DNA of 38,589 nucleotides from Tannerellaceae bacterium (GTDB lineage Bacteria; Bacteroidota; Bacteroidia; Bacteroidales; Tannerellaceae): contig JAISZY010000076.1 in the NCBI GenBank assembly GCA_031284375.1, forward strand, positions 1 through 38,589. Reading direction: 5' to 3'. Positions 29,078-38,472 of the stretch are shown piece by piece (within the stretch, counting starts at the first letter, position 1; each line of letters opens with the position of its first letter). Made by a program: the position numbers and the translations under genes. The notes under the pieces are model-generated. The model searched no databases. It was not told where the DNA came from and saw nothing but the letters and a program-made list of their open reading frames with translations.

Positions 29078-31786
29078 ATGTGTAAGAGAATCGTGCTGTT
29101 TTTTATTTCCTTAAGCTTTGTTTTTGGAGCATTTGCACAGGAAACCGACACCGTAACGGTAGTAGAAACGCCGGCCCCCGTACCGGTCATCTCGTACTCC
29201 TCTACCCCCAAAAGCTACAAGATAGCCGACATCAAAGTATCGGGACTGAAAAAAGAAGTGTATGAAGACTTCACCATCATCGGCCTGTCGGGCCTATCGG
29301 TGGGAGACGTCATCACCGTACCGGGCGAAGATATAACCACCACCGTGAAACGCTTCTGGAGGCATGGCTTATTTTCGGACGTCAAAGTACTGGCCACAAA
29401 AATAGAAGCCGATCAAGTCTGGCTGGAAATACAATTGAAACAACGCCCCCGCGTTTCGCAAGTAAACTATAACGGAATCAAAAAAGGAGAACGCGAAGAA
29501 CTGGAAACCCGTCTGGGTTTCAGAAAAGGCTATCAGGTAACACCCAATCTGGTAGATCGAGCCAAAACACTTATCCAAAAGTATTTCGACGGAAAAGGAT
29601 TTAAGAAAGTAGATGTAGATATTGTTCAGAAAGACGACCTCGCTCACGAAGGAGAAGTAATCCTGGACATTAATATCGACAAAAATGAGAAGACAAAGAT
29701 TAACCAAATCGTTTTTACCGGCAACGGTCAATTAACCGACTTCCAACTAAAGAAGGCGATGAAGAAAACCAACGAAACCTTCTCCCTCCCCCGCCGCTTC
29801 AAGACCAGCATACTGGAATTGTTCAGCACCAAAAAGTTCACAACCGAAGAATACGAAAACGACAAGAAGAACCTGATAAGCAAATACAACGAACACGGCT
29901 ACCGAGACGCCACCTTATTGGCCGACAGCGTAGCGGAACACAACGAGAAGTCGGTAAACATCTATCTCACGATAGACGAAGGCCGTCAGTACTTCCTGAA
30001 AGACATCCGCTTTGTAGGAAACACCCAATACCCCACCGACCTGCTGACGGCTATCCTCCAAATGAAGCCGGGAGAAGTATACAACCAGAAAAAACTGGAC
30101 GAGCACCTCAATACCGACGACGAATCCGTAGCCAATATCTACTACAACAACGGCTACCTCTTCTTTGGCGCCGATCCGGTGGAAGTAGAAGCCGACAACG
30201 ACTCCATTTCGCTGGAAATACGTATCCAGGAAGGGCCTCAGGCAACCATCAACCGCATTATCATCGAAGGGAACGACCGGCTGTATGAAGACATCATACG
30301 TCGGGAATTACGCACCAAGCCCGGCGCTTTGTTCAGTCGGGAAGAATTGGTCCGCTCCGTTCGGGAGTTGGCGCAAATGGGACATTTCGACCCCGAAAAC
30401 CTCTCTCCCCAGCCCATCCCCGACCCCGAAAGCGGTACGGTAGACATTCGTTTCCCCTTGGTATCGAAAGCCAACGACCAGGTAGAATTTTCGGCCGGAT
30501 GGGGGCAGGTTGGCGTCATAGGTAAATTAAGTCTGAAGTTCACCAACTTCTCTATGAAAAATCTTATGAATCCCAAGACCTACAAAGGAATCATTCCTCA
30601 AGGCGAAGGACAAACACTCACGATAAGCGGACAAACAAACGGACGCTATTATCAAGGATATAGTATATCCTTTATGGATCCCTGGTTTGGCGGAAAGCGT
30701 CCCAACACCTTCTCGCTTAGTGCGTATTATTCCAAACAATCGGACATCAACACGGATTTCTATTCAAATACCATGTCGAATTATGGATACGGCTATGGAG
30801 GATATCCTTACAGCAGCTACGGAGGATATGGAGGCTACGGAGGATATGGATATGGCTATGGAGGTTACGGCGGCTACGGAAGTTACGACCCGTACAACAG
30901 TTATGAGTTAGCCTACGACCCCAACAAATCTATCGAAATGATAGCCATTTCCGCAGGATACGGAAAACGCCTGAACTGGCCGGACGACTACTTTCAGTTT
31001 ATGGCAACGCTGAGTTATCAGATATATAAGTTAAATAATTGGACGTACTATCAGTATCTCATGGGATTTACATCCGGCGTGAGTCATAACATCAATCTGG
31101 AATTATTGTTGCAACGCAGTTCGATAGACAACCCACTTTATACACGTCGGGGATCTCAGTTTACACTCTCTCTGAGCGCTACGCCTCCGTATTCTTTGTT
31201 CGACGGAAAAGACTACGCTTCCATGTCTGCGGCCGAAAGAAACAAACTGATAGAATACCACAAATGGAAATTTAAAGCAAAAGTATTTACTCCTATCATC
31301 CCCTCGGCAACACGCACACCGGTCTTGATGTCTCGCTTGGAGTACGGTTTCCTTGGTCATTACAACCCATATAAAATCTCCCCCTTCGAAGCCTTCTACA
31401 TGGGCGGAGACGGCATGACCGGGTACAGCAGTATCAATGCCTCCGAAATCATTGCCTTGCGAGGATACGAAAACGGGAGTATTGCCGGCAACAGCTCCTA
31501 CGGCTATGCCTACACCCGTTTGGGATTAGAGCTTCGTTATCCGTTTTTGCTCGAACCTTCGTCCACCATCTTTGGCGTTGCCTTTGTAGAAGCCGGTAAT
31601 GCCTGGCCATTACTGAAAGACTTCAATCCCTTCGCGCTGAAACGTTCGGCCGGAGTAGGAGTGCGCATCTTCCTGCCGATGATTGGTCTGATGGGAATCG
31701 ACTGGGCATACGGATTCGACATTCCGGATGCCGGAACAACAAGAGGTGGCAGTAATTTCCACTTCATCATTGGTCAGGAATTTTAA
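29078..31786 (+). CDS. bamA: Outer membrane protein assembly factor BamA
   Basis: ORF 902 aa; POTRA repeats; C-terminal barrel ending FHFIIGQEF; adjacent to uppS and ompH. Confidence 0.95.
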   Translation: MCKRIVLFFISLSFVFGAFAQETDTVTVVETPAPVPVISYSSTPKSYKIADIKVSGLKKEVYEDFTIIGLSGLSVGDVITVPGEDITTTVKRFWRHGLFSDVKVLATKIEADQVWLEIQLKQRPRVSQVNYNGIKKGEREELETRLGFRKGYQVTPNLVDRAKTLIQKYFDGKGFKKVDVDIVQKDDLAHEGEVILDINIDKNEKTKINQIVFTGNGQLTDFQLKKAMKKTNETFSLPRRFKTSILELFSTKKFTTEEYENDKKNLISKYNEHGYRDATLLADSVAEHNEKSVNIYLTIDEGRQYFLKDIRFVGNTQYPTDLLTAILQMKPGEVYNQKKLDEHLNTDDESVANIYYNNGYLFFGADPVEVEADNDSISLEIRIQEGPQATINRIIIEGNDRLYEDIIRRELRTKPGALFSREELVRSVRELAQMGHFDPENLSPQPIPDPESGTVDIRFPLVSKANDQVEFSAGWGQVGVIGKLSLKFTNFSMKNLMNPKTYKGIIPQGEGQTLTISGQTNGRYYQGYSISFMDPWFGGKRPNTFSLSAYYSKQSDINTDFYSNTMSNYGYGYGGYPYSSYGGYGGYGGYGYGYGGYGGYGSYDPYNSYELAYDPNKSIEMIAISAGYGKRLNWPDDYFQFMATLSYQIYKLNNWTYYQYLMGFTSGVSHNINLELLLQRSSIDNPLYTRRGSQFTLSLSATPPYSLFDGKDYASMSAAERNKLIEYHKWKFKAKVFTPIIPSATRTPVLMSRLEYGFLGHYNPYKISPFEAFYMGGDGMTGYSSINASEIIALRGYENGSIAGNSSYGYAYTRLGLELRYPFLLEPSSTIFGVAFVEAGNAWPLLKDFNPFALKRSAGVGVRIFLPMIGLMGIDWAYGFDIPDAGTTRGGSNFHFIIGQEF

Positions 31787-31858
31787 TTAACGTTATTTAG
31801 TTCCTATGACGTAAACGAATGATTACATATATAGTCATAAGAAAAATATATAAAAAGA

Positions 31859-32380
31859 ATGAGTATGAAAAAAATTATTGTTTTATGCGGCATGATGCTA
31901 CTCTGCACATGGGCAGGGATAGCTCAGAAATTTGCCTTGATTGATACGGAATACATCCTGAAAAATATTCCTGCATACGAGATGACAAACGAGCAACTCA
32001 GCCAGATTTCCAAACAATGGCAAAATGAAGTGGAAGCCCTCCAACAGGAAGCGCAGAATATGTATAAAGCATATCAGAGCGACTTAGTATTTCTCTCGGC
32101 AGAAATGAAAACCAAACGAGAAGAGGCTATCGTGAAAAAAGAACAAGAGGCTCAGGAACTCAAACGGACATATTTCGGCCCGGAAGGAGAGCTTCAGAAG
32201 AAACGCGAAAGTTTGGTGAAACCCATTCAGGATGAAATTTATACTGCCGTAAAGGAGATTTCGGAAGCCAACAATTATCAGTTGGTAATAGACCGTGCCT
32301 CGGCGATGAGCATCATCTTTGCATCTCCGAAAATTGATATCAGCAATGAAGTACTTCGGAAATTAGGATATTCAAAATAA
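31859..32380 (+). CDS. OmpH/Skp family periplasmic chaperone (copy 1)
   Basis: Signal peptide; KFALIDTEYILKNIPAYEMTNEQL; coiled-coil; downstream of bamA. Confidence 0.92.
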   Translation: MSMKKIIVLCGMMLLCTWAGIAQKFALIDTEYILKNIPAYEMTNEQLSQISKQWQNEVEALQQEAQNMYKAYQSDLVFLSAEMKTKREEAIVKKEQEAQELKRTYFGPEGELQKKRESLVKPIQDEIYTAVKEISEANNYQLVIDRASAMSIIFASPKIDISNEVLRKLGYSK

Positions 32381-32385
32381 ATCCT

Positions 32386-32393
32386 TACATTTG
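32386..32393 (+). promoter_or_regulatory. Putative -7 box TACATTTG between the two ompH genes
   Basis: Matches TAnnTTTG; 53 nt upstream of ATG 32447; -33 element not clear. Confidence 0.35.
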
Positions 32394-32446
32394 TGCGCTT
32401 TACTGCAAAGAGTATACATTGATTACTAATAAATAGAGAATAAAAA

Positions 32447-32950
32447 ATGAAGAAACTTATTGTATTATTGTTTATGATCCTTCCGTTGAGTATATGGGCT
32501 CAGGATTTGAAGATCGCACATGTGAATATTCAAGACATTTTCATGGCTATGCCCGAAATGGCTACCATCGAAAAGAAAATCGCAGATTTGAACGAGGAAT
32601 ACTCCAAAGAGCTGAAACAAATGGAAGATGAATATACCAAGAAATATTCGGATTTTGCTGCTCAACAAGATTCCTTGACGGAAAATATCAAATTGAGGAG
32701 AATGCAGGAAATTGAGGATATGCGTACCCGAATGGAAAATTTCGTGCCCATCGCACGGGAAGATATGCAGAAAAAACAACAAGAACTCTATCAGCCCGTT
32801 CAGGATAAAATAAGAAACGCTATCAAAGCGGTAGGAGACGAAAAAGGCTATACGTATGTGGTGAGTATGGAACCCTCCTTGTTCCTCTATACAGGAAACA
32901 ATGCGATCGACGCCACTCCCTTTGTTAAAACTAAACTTGGGTTACAATAA
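32447..32950 (+). CDS. OmpH/Skp family periplasmic chaperone (copy 2)
   Basis: Signal peptide; LKIAHVNIQDIFMAMPEMATIEKKIADLNEEY; coiled-coil. Confidence 0.92.
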   Translation: MKKLIVLLFMILPLSIWAQDLKIAHVNIQDIFMAMPEMATIEKKIADLNEEYSKELKQMEDEYTKKYSDFAAQQDSLTENIKLRRMQEIEDMRTRMENFVPIAREDMQKKQQELYQPVQDKIRNAIKAVGDEKGYTYVVSMEPSLFLYTGNNAIDATPFVKTKLGLQ

Positions 32951-32972
32951 AATAATAAGAACAAAAAATAAA

Positions 32973-33005
32973 AGAGACTGCCCGGAGTTCGGGCAGTCTC
33001 TCTTT
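32973..33005 (+). terminator. Rho-independent-terminator-like hairpin directly before murI
   Basis: AGAGACTGCCCG-gagtt-CGGGCAGTCTCT followed by CTTTGTGTTT. Confidence 0.8.
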
Positions 33006-33013
33006 GTGTTTAC

Positions 33014-33832
33014 ATGGCTACAATCGGTATATTTGACTCCGGATACGGCGGGCTGACTATCTTCAACAAGATACAGGACACTTTACCTCAATACGACTAT
33101 ATTTACCTTGGCGATAACGCCAGAGCGCCCTACGGAACACGTTCCTTTGAAGTAGTGTACCGCTTTACACGCCAAGCTGTGATGCGATTGTTTGAAGAAG
33201 GTTGCCGCCTGGTAATCCTGGCTTGCAATACTGCCTCGGCAAAAGCTCTGCGAAACATCCAGCAGAAAGACCTTCCCCTACTCGACCCGTCCTTGCGCGT
33301 ATTGGGCGTTATCCGTCCTACGGTAGAGGCAATAGACCGTATCAGTCGGACAAAGCACATTGGCATACTTGGAACAACCGGCACCATTTCTTCGCAATCG
33401 TACACGATTGAAATCAATCACTTGTTTCCGCATATTACCGTAACCGGAGAAGCTTGCCCCATGTGGGTGCCATTGGTCGAAAACAATGAGTTTACTTCTC
33501 CCGGCGCCGATTATTTTGTGAAAAAACATATCGAACATATCCTTTCCCTCGACCCGGCCATTGATACGCTTATCCTCGGATGCACGCATTATCCTCTCTT
33601 GTCGGATAAGATAAAGGCGGTTCTTCCTCCCGGTATTACCTTGTTCGCACAAGGGGAAAGAGTGGCGGAAAGCTTAGCCGATTATCTGCTTCGCCATCCG
33701 GAAATAAACGAACGACTTACCCAAAAAGCCTCTCGCCGGTTTCTTACAACCGAATCGGTAGATAAATTCGCCGAAACAGCCTCCGTCTTTCTGCATCAAT
33801 CCGTAGATGTAGAACATGTCAGCATCCATTAA
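33014..33832 (+). CDS. murI: Glutamate racemase
   Basis: MATIGIFDSGYGGLTIFNKI; VILACNTASAKAL; LILGCTHYPLL. Confidence 0.96.
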   Translation: MATIGIFDSGYGGLTIFNKIQDTLPQYDYIYLGDNARAPYGTRSFEVVYRFTRQAVMRLFEEGCRLVILACNTASAKALRNIQQKDLPLLDPSLRVLGVIRPTVEAIDRISRTKHIGILGTTGTISSQSYTIEINHLFPHITVTGEACPMWVPLVENNEFTSPGADYFVKKHIEHILSLDPAIDTLILGCTHYPLLSDKIKAVLPPGITLFAQGERVAESLADYLLRHPEINERLTQKASRRFLTTESVDKFAETASVFLHQSVDVEHVSIH

Positions 33833-34504
33833 ATGGGAATGAAACAACTACTGTGTTTGCTTGCGTTATGTTTCTCGCTTCCCGGATACGGACAAGCGGA
33901 CAACCTTGACCGCTATCTGTCTTCCCTCGGTTTGGTGGATGTTTTGAGAATGGATACCTCCCTGCGAGTTTTACTCCAATATGCCACGCCGCAGAATGTG
34001 ATAGGGAAAGCCGTCTACACCCATATCACCGGAGCATGGTTGCACCCCGACGCAGCAAACAAACTGCTGAAAGCGCAACGTTTGCTGAAAGCTAAACATC
34101 CCGCTTATTCCCTCCTTATATACGATGCCGCACGTCCTATGTCGGTACAACGCGCCATGTGGAACGTGGTGAGAGGAACAAATAAAACAAACTATGTAAG
34201 CAATCCGGCCAAAGGCGGTGGATTGCATAATTACGGCATGGCGGTGGATGTAACAATCGTGGATGCTTCGGGCGCTCCGTTACCTATGGGCGCTCCTTTC
34301 GACTATTTTGGAGAAGAAGCGCATACCAACAAGGAAGATGCCTTGTTGCAATCGGGCAAAATCTCGCGCGAAGCTTTCCTCAACCGACGTTTGCTTCGTC
34401 AAGTGATGAGGCAGGCCGGATTCCGCACCATCCTCTACGAATGGTGGCACTTCAACGCCTGCTCCCGCGAGGAAGCCCGACAGAATTACCGCCTGATAGA
34501 TTAA
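33833..34504 (+). CDS. M15 family D-alanyl-D-alanine dipeptidase (VanX-like)
   Basis: IYDAARPMSVQRAMW; GGGLHNYGMAVDVTIVD; YEWWHFNAC; abuts murI stop. Confidence 0.9.
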   Translation: MGMKQLLCLLALCFSLPGYGQADNLDRYLSSLGLVDVLRMDTSLRVLLQYATPQNVIGKAVYTHITGAWLHPDAANKLLKAQRLLKAKHPAYSLLIYDAARPMSVQRAMWNVVRGTNKTNYVSNPAKGGGLHNYGMAVDVTIVDASGAPLPMGAPFDYFGEEAHTNKEDALLQSGKISREAFLNRRLLRQVMRQAGFRTILYEWWHFNACSREEARQNYRLID

Positions 34505-34517
34505 CCGGGACGACAAA

Positions 34518-34886
34518 TTACGAAATAGTTTTCCCGAAAGGGGTAAGCGCCAGTCCGGCCATTTTGAAATGCTGCAAACCGAAGGGGATTCCGATAATCG
34601 TAATGCAGAGCAGCAAACCGAAAACCAAATGCGTCAAACTAATCCAAATACCGCCAATCAATATCCAGATGATATTCATCAGAACAGACAGGCAGCCGGA
34701 GCCGCCGCCGCTATCGGTTACTTTACTGCCGAATGGCGATAAGGCCAGCATAGCCAACTTGAGCGCCTGCAAACCGAAAGGTATGCCGATAATTGTTATA
34801 ATCAGCACGAGGCCGGCCAATAGGTATTCTAAAGCAATGATTACTCCGCCGAAAATTAACCAGATGATGTTTCCTAATAGTTTCAT
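34518..34886 (-). CDS. YccF domain-containing inner membrane protein
   Basis: Likely start MKLLGNIIWLIFGG at 34886; repeated GIPFGLQALKLAMLALSPFG / GIPFGLQHFKMAGLALTPFG. Confidence 0.85.
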   Translation of the reverse strand: MKLLGNIIWLIFGGVIIALEYLLAGLVLIITIIGIPFGLQALKLAMLALSPFGSKVTDSGGGSGCLSVLMNIIWILIGGIWISLTHLVFGLLLCITIIGIPFGLQHFKMAGLALTPFGKTIS

Positions 34887-34986
34887 ACAGGTGTTGTGTA
34901 AAGGATGTTTAATATTTACGTGGCAAATGTATGGAAATTTGTTGTACTTTCGTCGATGAAACTGTTTATGCTCATATCTCAAAGCC

Positions 34987-35592
34987 ATGAAAAAAATCAT
35001 GTCCCCAACTACCGCCGTTGTATTCCTGCTCTTTCTGTGCATCCCCTGCGCAAAAGCGCAAACAGAAAAGTGGCAGGAATTAGTGAACCGCCGACAGTAT
35101 GCCGAAGTAATTGCACAGGCCGGGAATCTCAACCCGGCGGATTCGGCCGATTTCGGGAAAATGTATGCCTTGGCATTAGCCTACGAAGGAATGTTGAAGT
35201 ATCCCGATACCCTGGACATCTGCGATACGGCCCTGTATTATAATCCCAACAACTTGCCGCTCAAACGAAGCAAAGCCATGGCGCTTTTTGTGAATAAAAA
35301 GTTCGCCCAAGCCGATACGCTCTATTCTTCCCTGCTGATGGTGGGGGATTCTCTCCCTACCACCGTGGCCTACGGAGGATTCTCCCGCTACTATGTATGT
35401 CTCAAATCCGACATTCCACCGGAAGAGCTTGACGCCGAACGCAGACTGCTTACTTCTTTCCCGGAAGATACTTTCTTCCGAAACCAATCCGAACGGACTA
35501 TGATAGCTCCCGATGGGAAAAAAAGCCTCCTCTCCGTCAATATCCTCCGGTCGCTTATCGCCCGGATACCAACCACACCGCTTTTTTATTAA
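34987..35592 (+). CDS. Secreted TPR-like hypothetical protein
   Basis: Signal peptide CIPCAKAQ; helical repeat-like DICDTALYYNPNNLPLKRSKAMALFVNKKFAQADTLY. Confidence 0.7.
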   Translation: MKKIMSPTTAVVFLLFLCIPCAKAQTEKWQELVNRRQYAEVIAQAGNLNPADSADFGKMYALALAYEGMLKYPDTLDICDTALYYNPNNLPLKRSKAMALFVNKKFAQADTLYSSLLMVGDSLPTTVAYGGFSRYYVCLKSDIPPEELDAERRLLTSFPEDTFFRNQSERTMIAPDGKKSLLSVNILRSLIARIPTTPLFY

Positions 35593-35638
35593 CTTGCAGC
35601 CATTTTTAAAACATATACATATTATACTCTATCTTATT

Positions 35639-37309
35639 ATGCAGAAATTAAATGATATCCTTACCCTTGTTGATTCCTACTTCGGAGGATCCCAGTGGTT
35701 TGTTTTCCTTTTGTTGGGAACAGGTATTTTCTACACCATTTACCTGAAACTTCCCCAGGTGCGTTTTTTCCGTCATGCCGTGAGGGTGCTGAGCGGAAAA
35801 TACGACAGTGATAAACACGTGGGCGATACGTCGCACTTTCAGGCGCTCTCTACGGCGCTGTCCGGCACGATTGGCACCGGAAATATTGCCGGCGTGGCGC
35901 TGGCGATACACCTGGGAGGGCCGTCGGCCGTCTTCTGGATGCTCGTAACGGCCTTTGTGGGAATGACAACGAAGATGGTAGAAGTCACGCTCTCGCACAA
36001 ATATCGCGAGAAAGCCCAGGACGGCTCCATTTCCGGAGGCCCCATGTATTATATGAAAAACCGGCTGCGTATGCGATGGCTGGCCGCTTTGTTTGCCGTG
36101 GCCACCATCTTTTCGTCGTTCGGGACAGGCAGTTTGCCGCAAATCAACAGTATCTCCAACGCTATTTTCTCCTCCTTCGGCATCCAACACTACATCACGG
36201 GCATAGTGCTGGCCGTGCTGCTGGCTTTGATTATTATCGGCGGCATCAAACGCATCGCGAAGGTTTCGGAAAAGCTTGTCCCTTTTATGTCGGTGGTCTA
36301 TGTGCTGGGAGCGTTCAGCGTGCTGATATATAATTATCAGAATATATGGCCTTCTTTGGTATCCATTTTCGGCGATGTATTCAGCGGAACGGCGGCCACG
36401 GGGGGATTTCTGGGCGCAACCATTGCGTTTGCCTTCAACCGGGGAGTGAACCGGGGATTGTTCTCCAACGAAGCCGGGCAGGGTTCCGCCCCCATCGCCC
36501 ATGCCGCCGCGCGGACCGAAGAACCCGTATCCGAAGGGATGGTAGCCTTGCTGGAACCGTTTATCGACACCATTGTAATTTGCTTCTTTACCGGGCTAAC
36601 GCTGCTTTCTTCGGGCGCATGGCTGGAGAAGTACAACAATCAGTTTCAGCAAACAGACCTGATGGTCTTGGACGGAACGTACAACGAGAAGAATCCGGAA
36701 GATAATGCCAAGGTATCCGATTATATCCTCAAGAAATCTACGCTGCCGCTCTTTACCGGCCGGATTACGATTCGCGAAGGACAACCCGTTACCGGAAATA
36801 TCACCATCCTCCATGCCCGCTCTTTTGCCGAAGAGGTGGTGGTGAAGGACGGAAACAAATTATTCGACGGCGAACTACCCGTCGTGAACGGACGCATTGC
36901 CTTTGCTTCCATGAGCGAAAAAATTGCCGTAAGCGGCAAATCGCTCCTTCATTCCGCCCCGCTTTCTACCGAAGCCTTCAAGAAAGGATTGCTGGGCGAT
37001 TGGGGAAAATACGTTATCCCGCTGGCTCTGCTGCTGTTTGCCTTTACCACCTCGGTGGCCTGGTCGTACTACGGAGACCGGGCGGTTACCTATCTGTGGG
37101 GCAGCAAATACGTGCGATACTACCATATTATCTATGTAGTAGCTTTCTTCCTGGCTTCGTTTACGGATACAACTATTATCTGGACGCTGTCCGGCATCGC
37201 CATTGCGCTGATGGCTCTCCCCAACTTAGTGGGCATACTGTTGCTGCATAAAGAAGTAAAAAGTTCGGTTTCCGATTATTGGAAGAAAGTGAAGCAAAAG
37301 ATGTTGTAG
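35639..37309 (+). CDS. AgcS family sodium:alanine/glycine symporter
   Basis: Start MQKLNDILTLVDSYF at 35639; GTGNIAGVALAIHLGGPSAVFWMLVTAFVGM; FNRGVNRGLFSNEAGQGSAPIAHAAA. Confidence 0.93.
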   Translation: MQKLNDILTLVDSYFGGSQWFVFLLLGTGIFYTIYLKLPQVRFFRHAVRVLSGKYDSDKHVGDTSHFQALSTALSGTIGTGNIAGVALAIHLGGPSAVFWMLVTAFVGMTTKMVEVTLSHKYREKAQDGSISGGPMYYMKNRLRMRWLAALFAVATIFSSFGTGSLPQINSISNAIFSSFGIQHYITGIVLAVLLALIIIGGIKRIAKVSEKLVPFMSVVYVLGAFSVLIYNYQNIWPSLVSIFGDVFSGTAATGGFLGATIAFAFNRGVNRGLFSNEAGQGSAPIAHAAARTEEPVSEGMVALLEPFIDTIVICFFTGLTLLSSGAWLEKYNNQFQQTDLMVLDGTYNEKNPEDNAKVSDYILKKSTLPLFTGRITIREGQPVTGNITILHARSFAEEVVVKDGNKLFDGELPVVNGRIAFASMSEKIAVSGKSLLHSAPLSTEAFKKGLLGDWGKYVIPLALLLFAFTTSVAWSYYGDRAVTYLWGSKYVRYYHIIYVVAFFLASFTDTTIIWTLSGIAIALMALPNLVGILLLHKEVKSSVSDYWKKVKQKML

Positions 37310-37345
37310 AACAACTTATTTATCAACCAACAAAAGTCACGCAAA

Positions 37346-38112
37346 ATGAAGAAGAAAGAATTATGTATCGTATGCCTGCTCTTTGTCTTCTGCCGATGCG
37401 GAGACGATCTGGGCACCTTAACGTTTTCCGGACAAGGATGTATCCCCGATGTGGCCGACAAATACCGGTACCCGGCCAACGACCCGAAGAAGCAAATCTC
37501 CTATGCTCAATCTCAAGAGGAGCGATGCCAGGTTCCCGCTTCCGAGGTAAAAAAGATGTCAACCTTCGGCCTTATCCGGACACTGTTGGATGCCCCCTGT
37601 CTGTCGGCGACATCCTTGATGCTGTCGAGCGATTTGTCGTCTATCAACAGACGCAATAATCTCTATTGGTATAATGCAGCAAAGGAATTGGTTGAGCGTA
37701 AAGAAGCCGCTCACGCTTTGCTTACTTTTTACAATGCCATCCATTTCGATTGTGTCGGCAAGATAGATTTCGAACAGCTAACAGATTATGAACAGAAAAT
37801 AGTACTTGTAAAACAGGAAATGGATTTCTTCGTCCATCTTGCAACACTTGAGCTATTGTTTTCGGAAGAAAAACTATTATACTTCTAGAAAAACACAGGG
37901 CCAAGCAACAGATAAAGACAGATTTCCACCCGTATACCTATTCTTTGTTTGCCATGCTGCACACGATGCTTCATGCCGGGTATCAACCGGCAACGGACTA
38001 TGTAAACCAATGGGGGGAATCATCGAGGGAAAAAGATTCTCTATTAGACGGTTATTACACTCCGGAACAGGCCGGAGATATCGTTGCCTTGGCAGAAAAT
38101 TATATCCGGTAA
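37346..38112 (+). pseudogene. Lipoprotein-like hypothetical gene interrupted by an apparent -1 nt frameshift
   Basis: ORF 37346-37888 stops at TAG 37886-37888; the next open frame reads TIILLEKHRAKQQIKTDFHPYTYSLFAMLHTMLHAGYQPATDYVNQWGESSREKDSLLDGYYTPEQAGDIVALAENYIR* ending at 38112; one extra A in AAAAA (37869-37873) would join them. Confidence 0.7.
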
Positions 38113-38154
38113 AGCCAACCGAAGCAAACCAAACAGGTATTTCAAATTATCACC

Positions 38155-38362
38155 CCGTCATTGCGAACAAAGTGAAGCACACAGCTCGTCATTGCGAACA
38201 AAGTGAAGCAATCCAGAATAGCGTGGAGGCTGGATTGCTTCACTTTGTTCGCAATGACGAAGTGCATAAAAACCCTTATTCCCCCAAAAGCCCCCTTAGT
38301 AGCACACAGCTCCCCTCCCCTCGAAACCTCTGCCCTTATTCCCTTATTGGGTTACTTGGGAA
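38155..38362. repeat. Composite repeat, locus 4: module A (direct, direct, inverted) then module B
   Basis: CGTCATTGCGAACAAAGTGAAGC(AATCC) twice, inverted GGATTGCTTCACTTTGTTCGCAATGACG, then AAAGCCCCCTTAGTAGCACACAG..CCCTTATTCCCTTATTGGG. Confidence 0.9.
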
Positions 38363-38401
38363 AAGAGCATTATTTTTGTACCGACAACATCAAAAAAAAA
38401 C

Positions 38402-38418
38402 AGGGCACCTCTAAAAAC
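38402..38418. repeat. First copy of AGGGCACCTCTAAAAAC end sequence
   Basis: Identical 17-mer recurs at 38473-38489. Confidence 0.8.
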
Positions 38419-38472
38419 TCAGTATCTCATTAAGGATAATAAATATATTGTTGAACAGTAGGATATTATTAT

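Noticed and set aside
31859-32950. Tandem ompH duplication as a novelty
   Set aside because: Two OmpH-family genes after bamA is a common Bacteroidota arrangement.
35648-36502. 284-aa minus-strand ORF
   Set aside because: Shadow ORF antisense to the AgcS symporter.
37839-38414. 191-aa plus-strand ORF
   Set aside because: Runs through REP module A and module B; the frame carrying the lipoprotein continuation is a different one.
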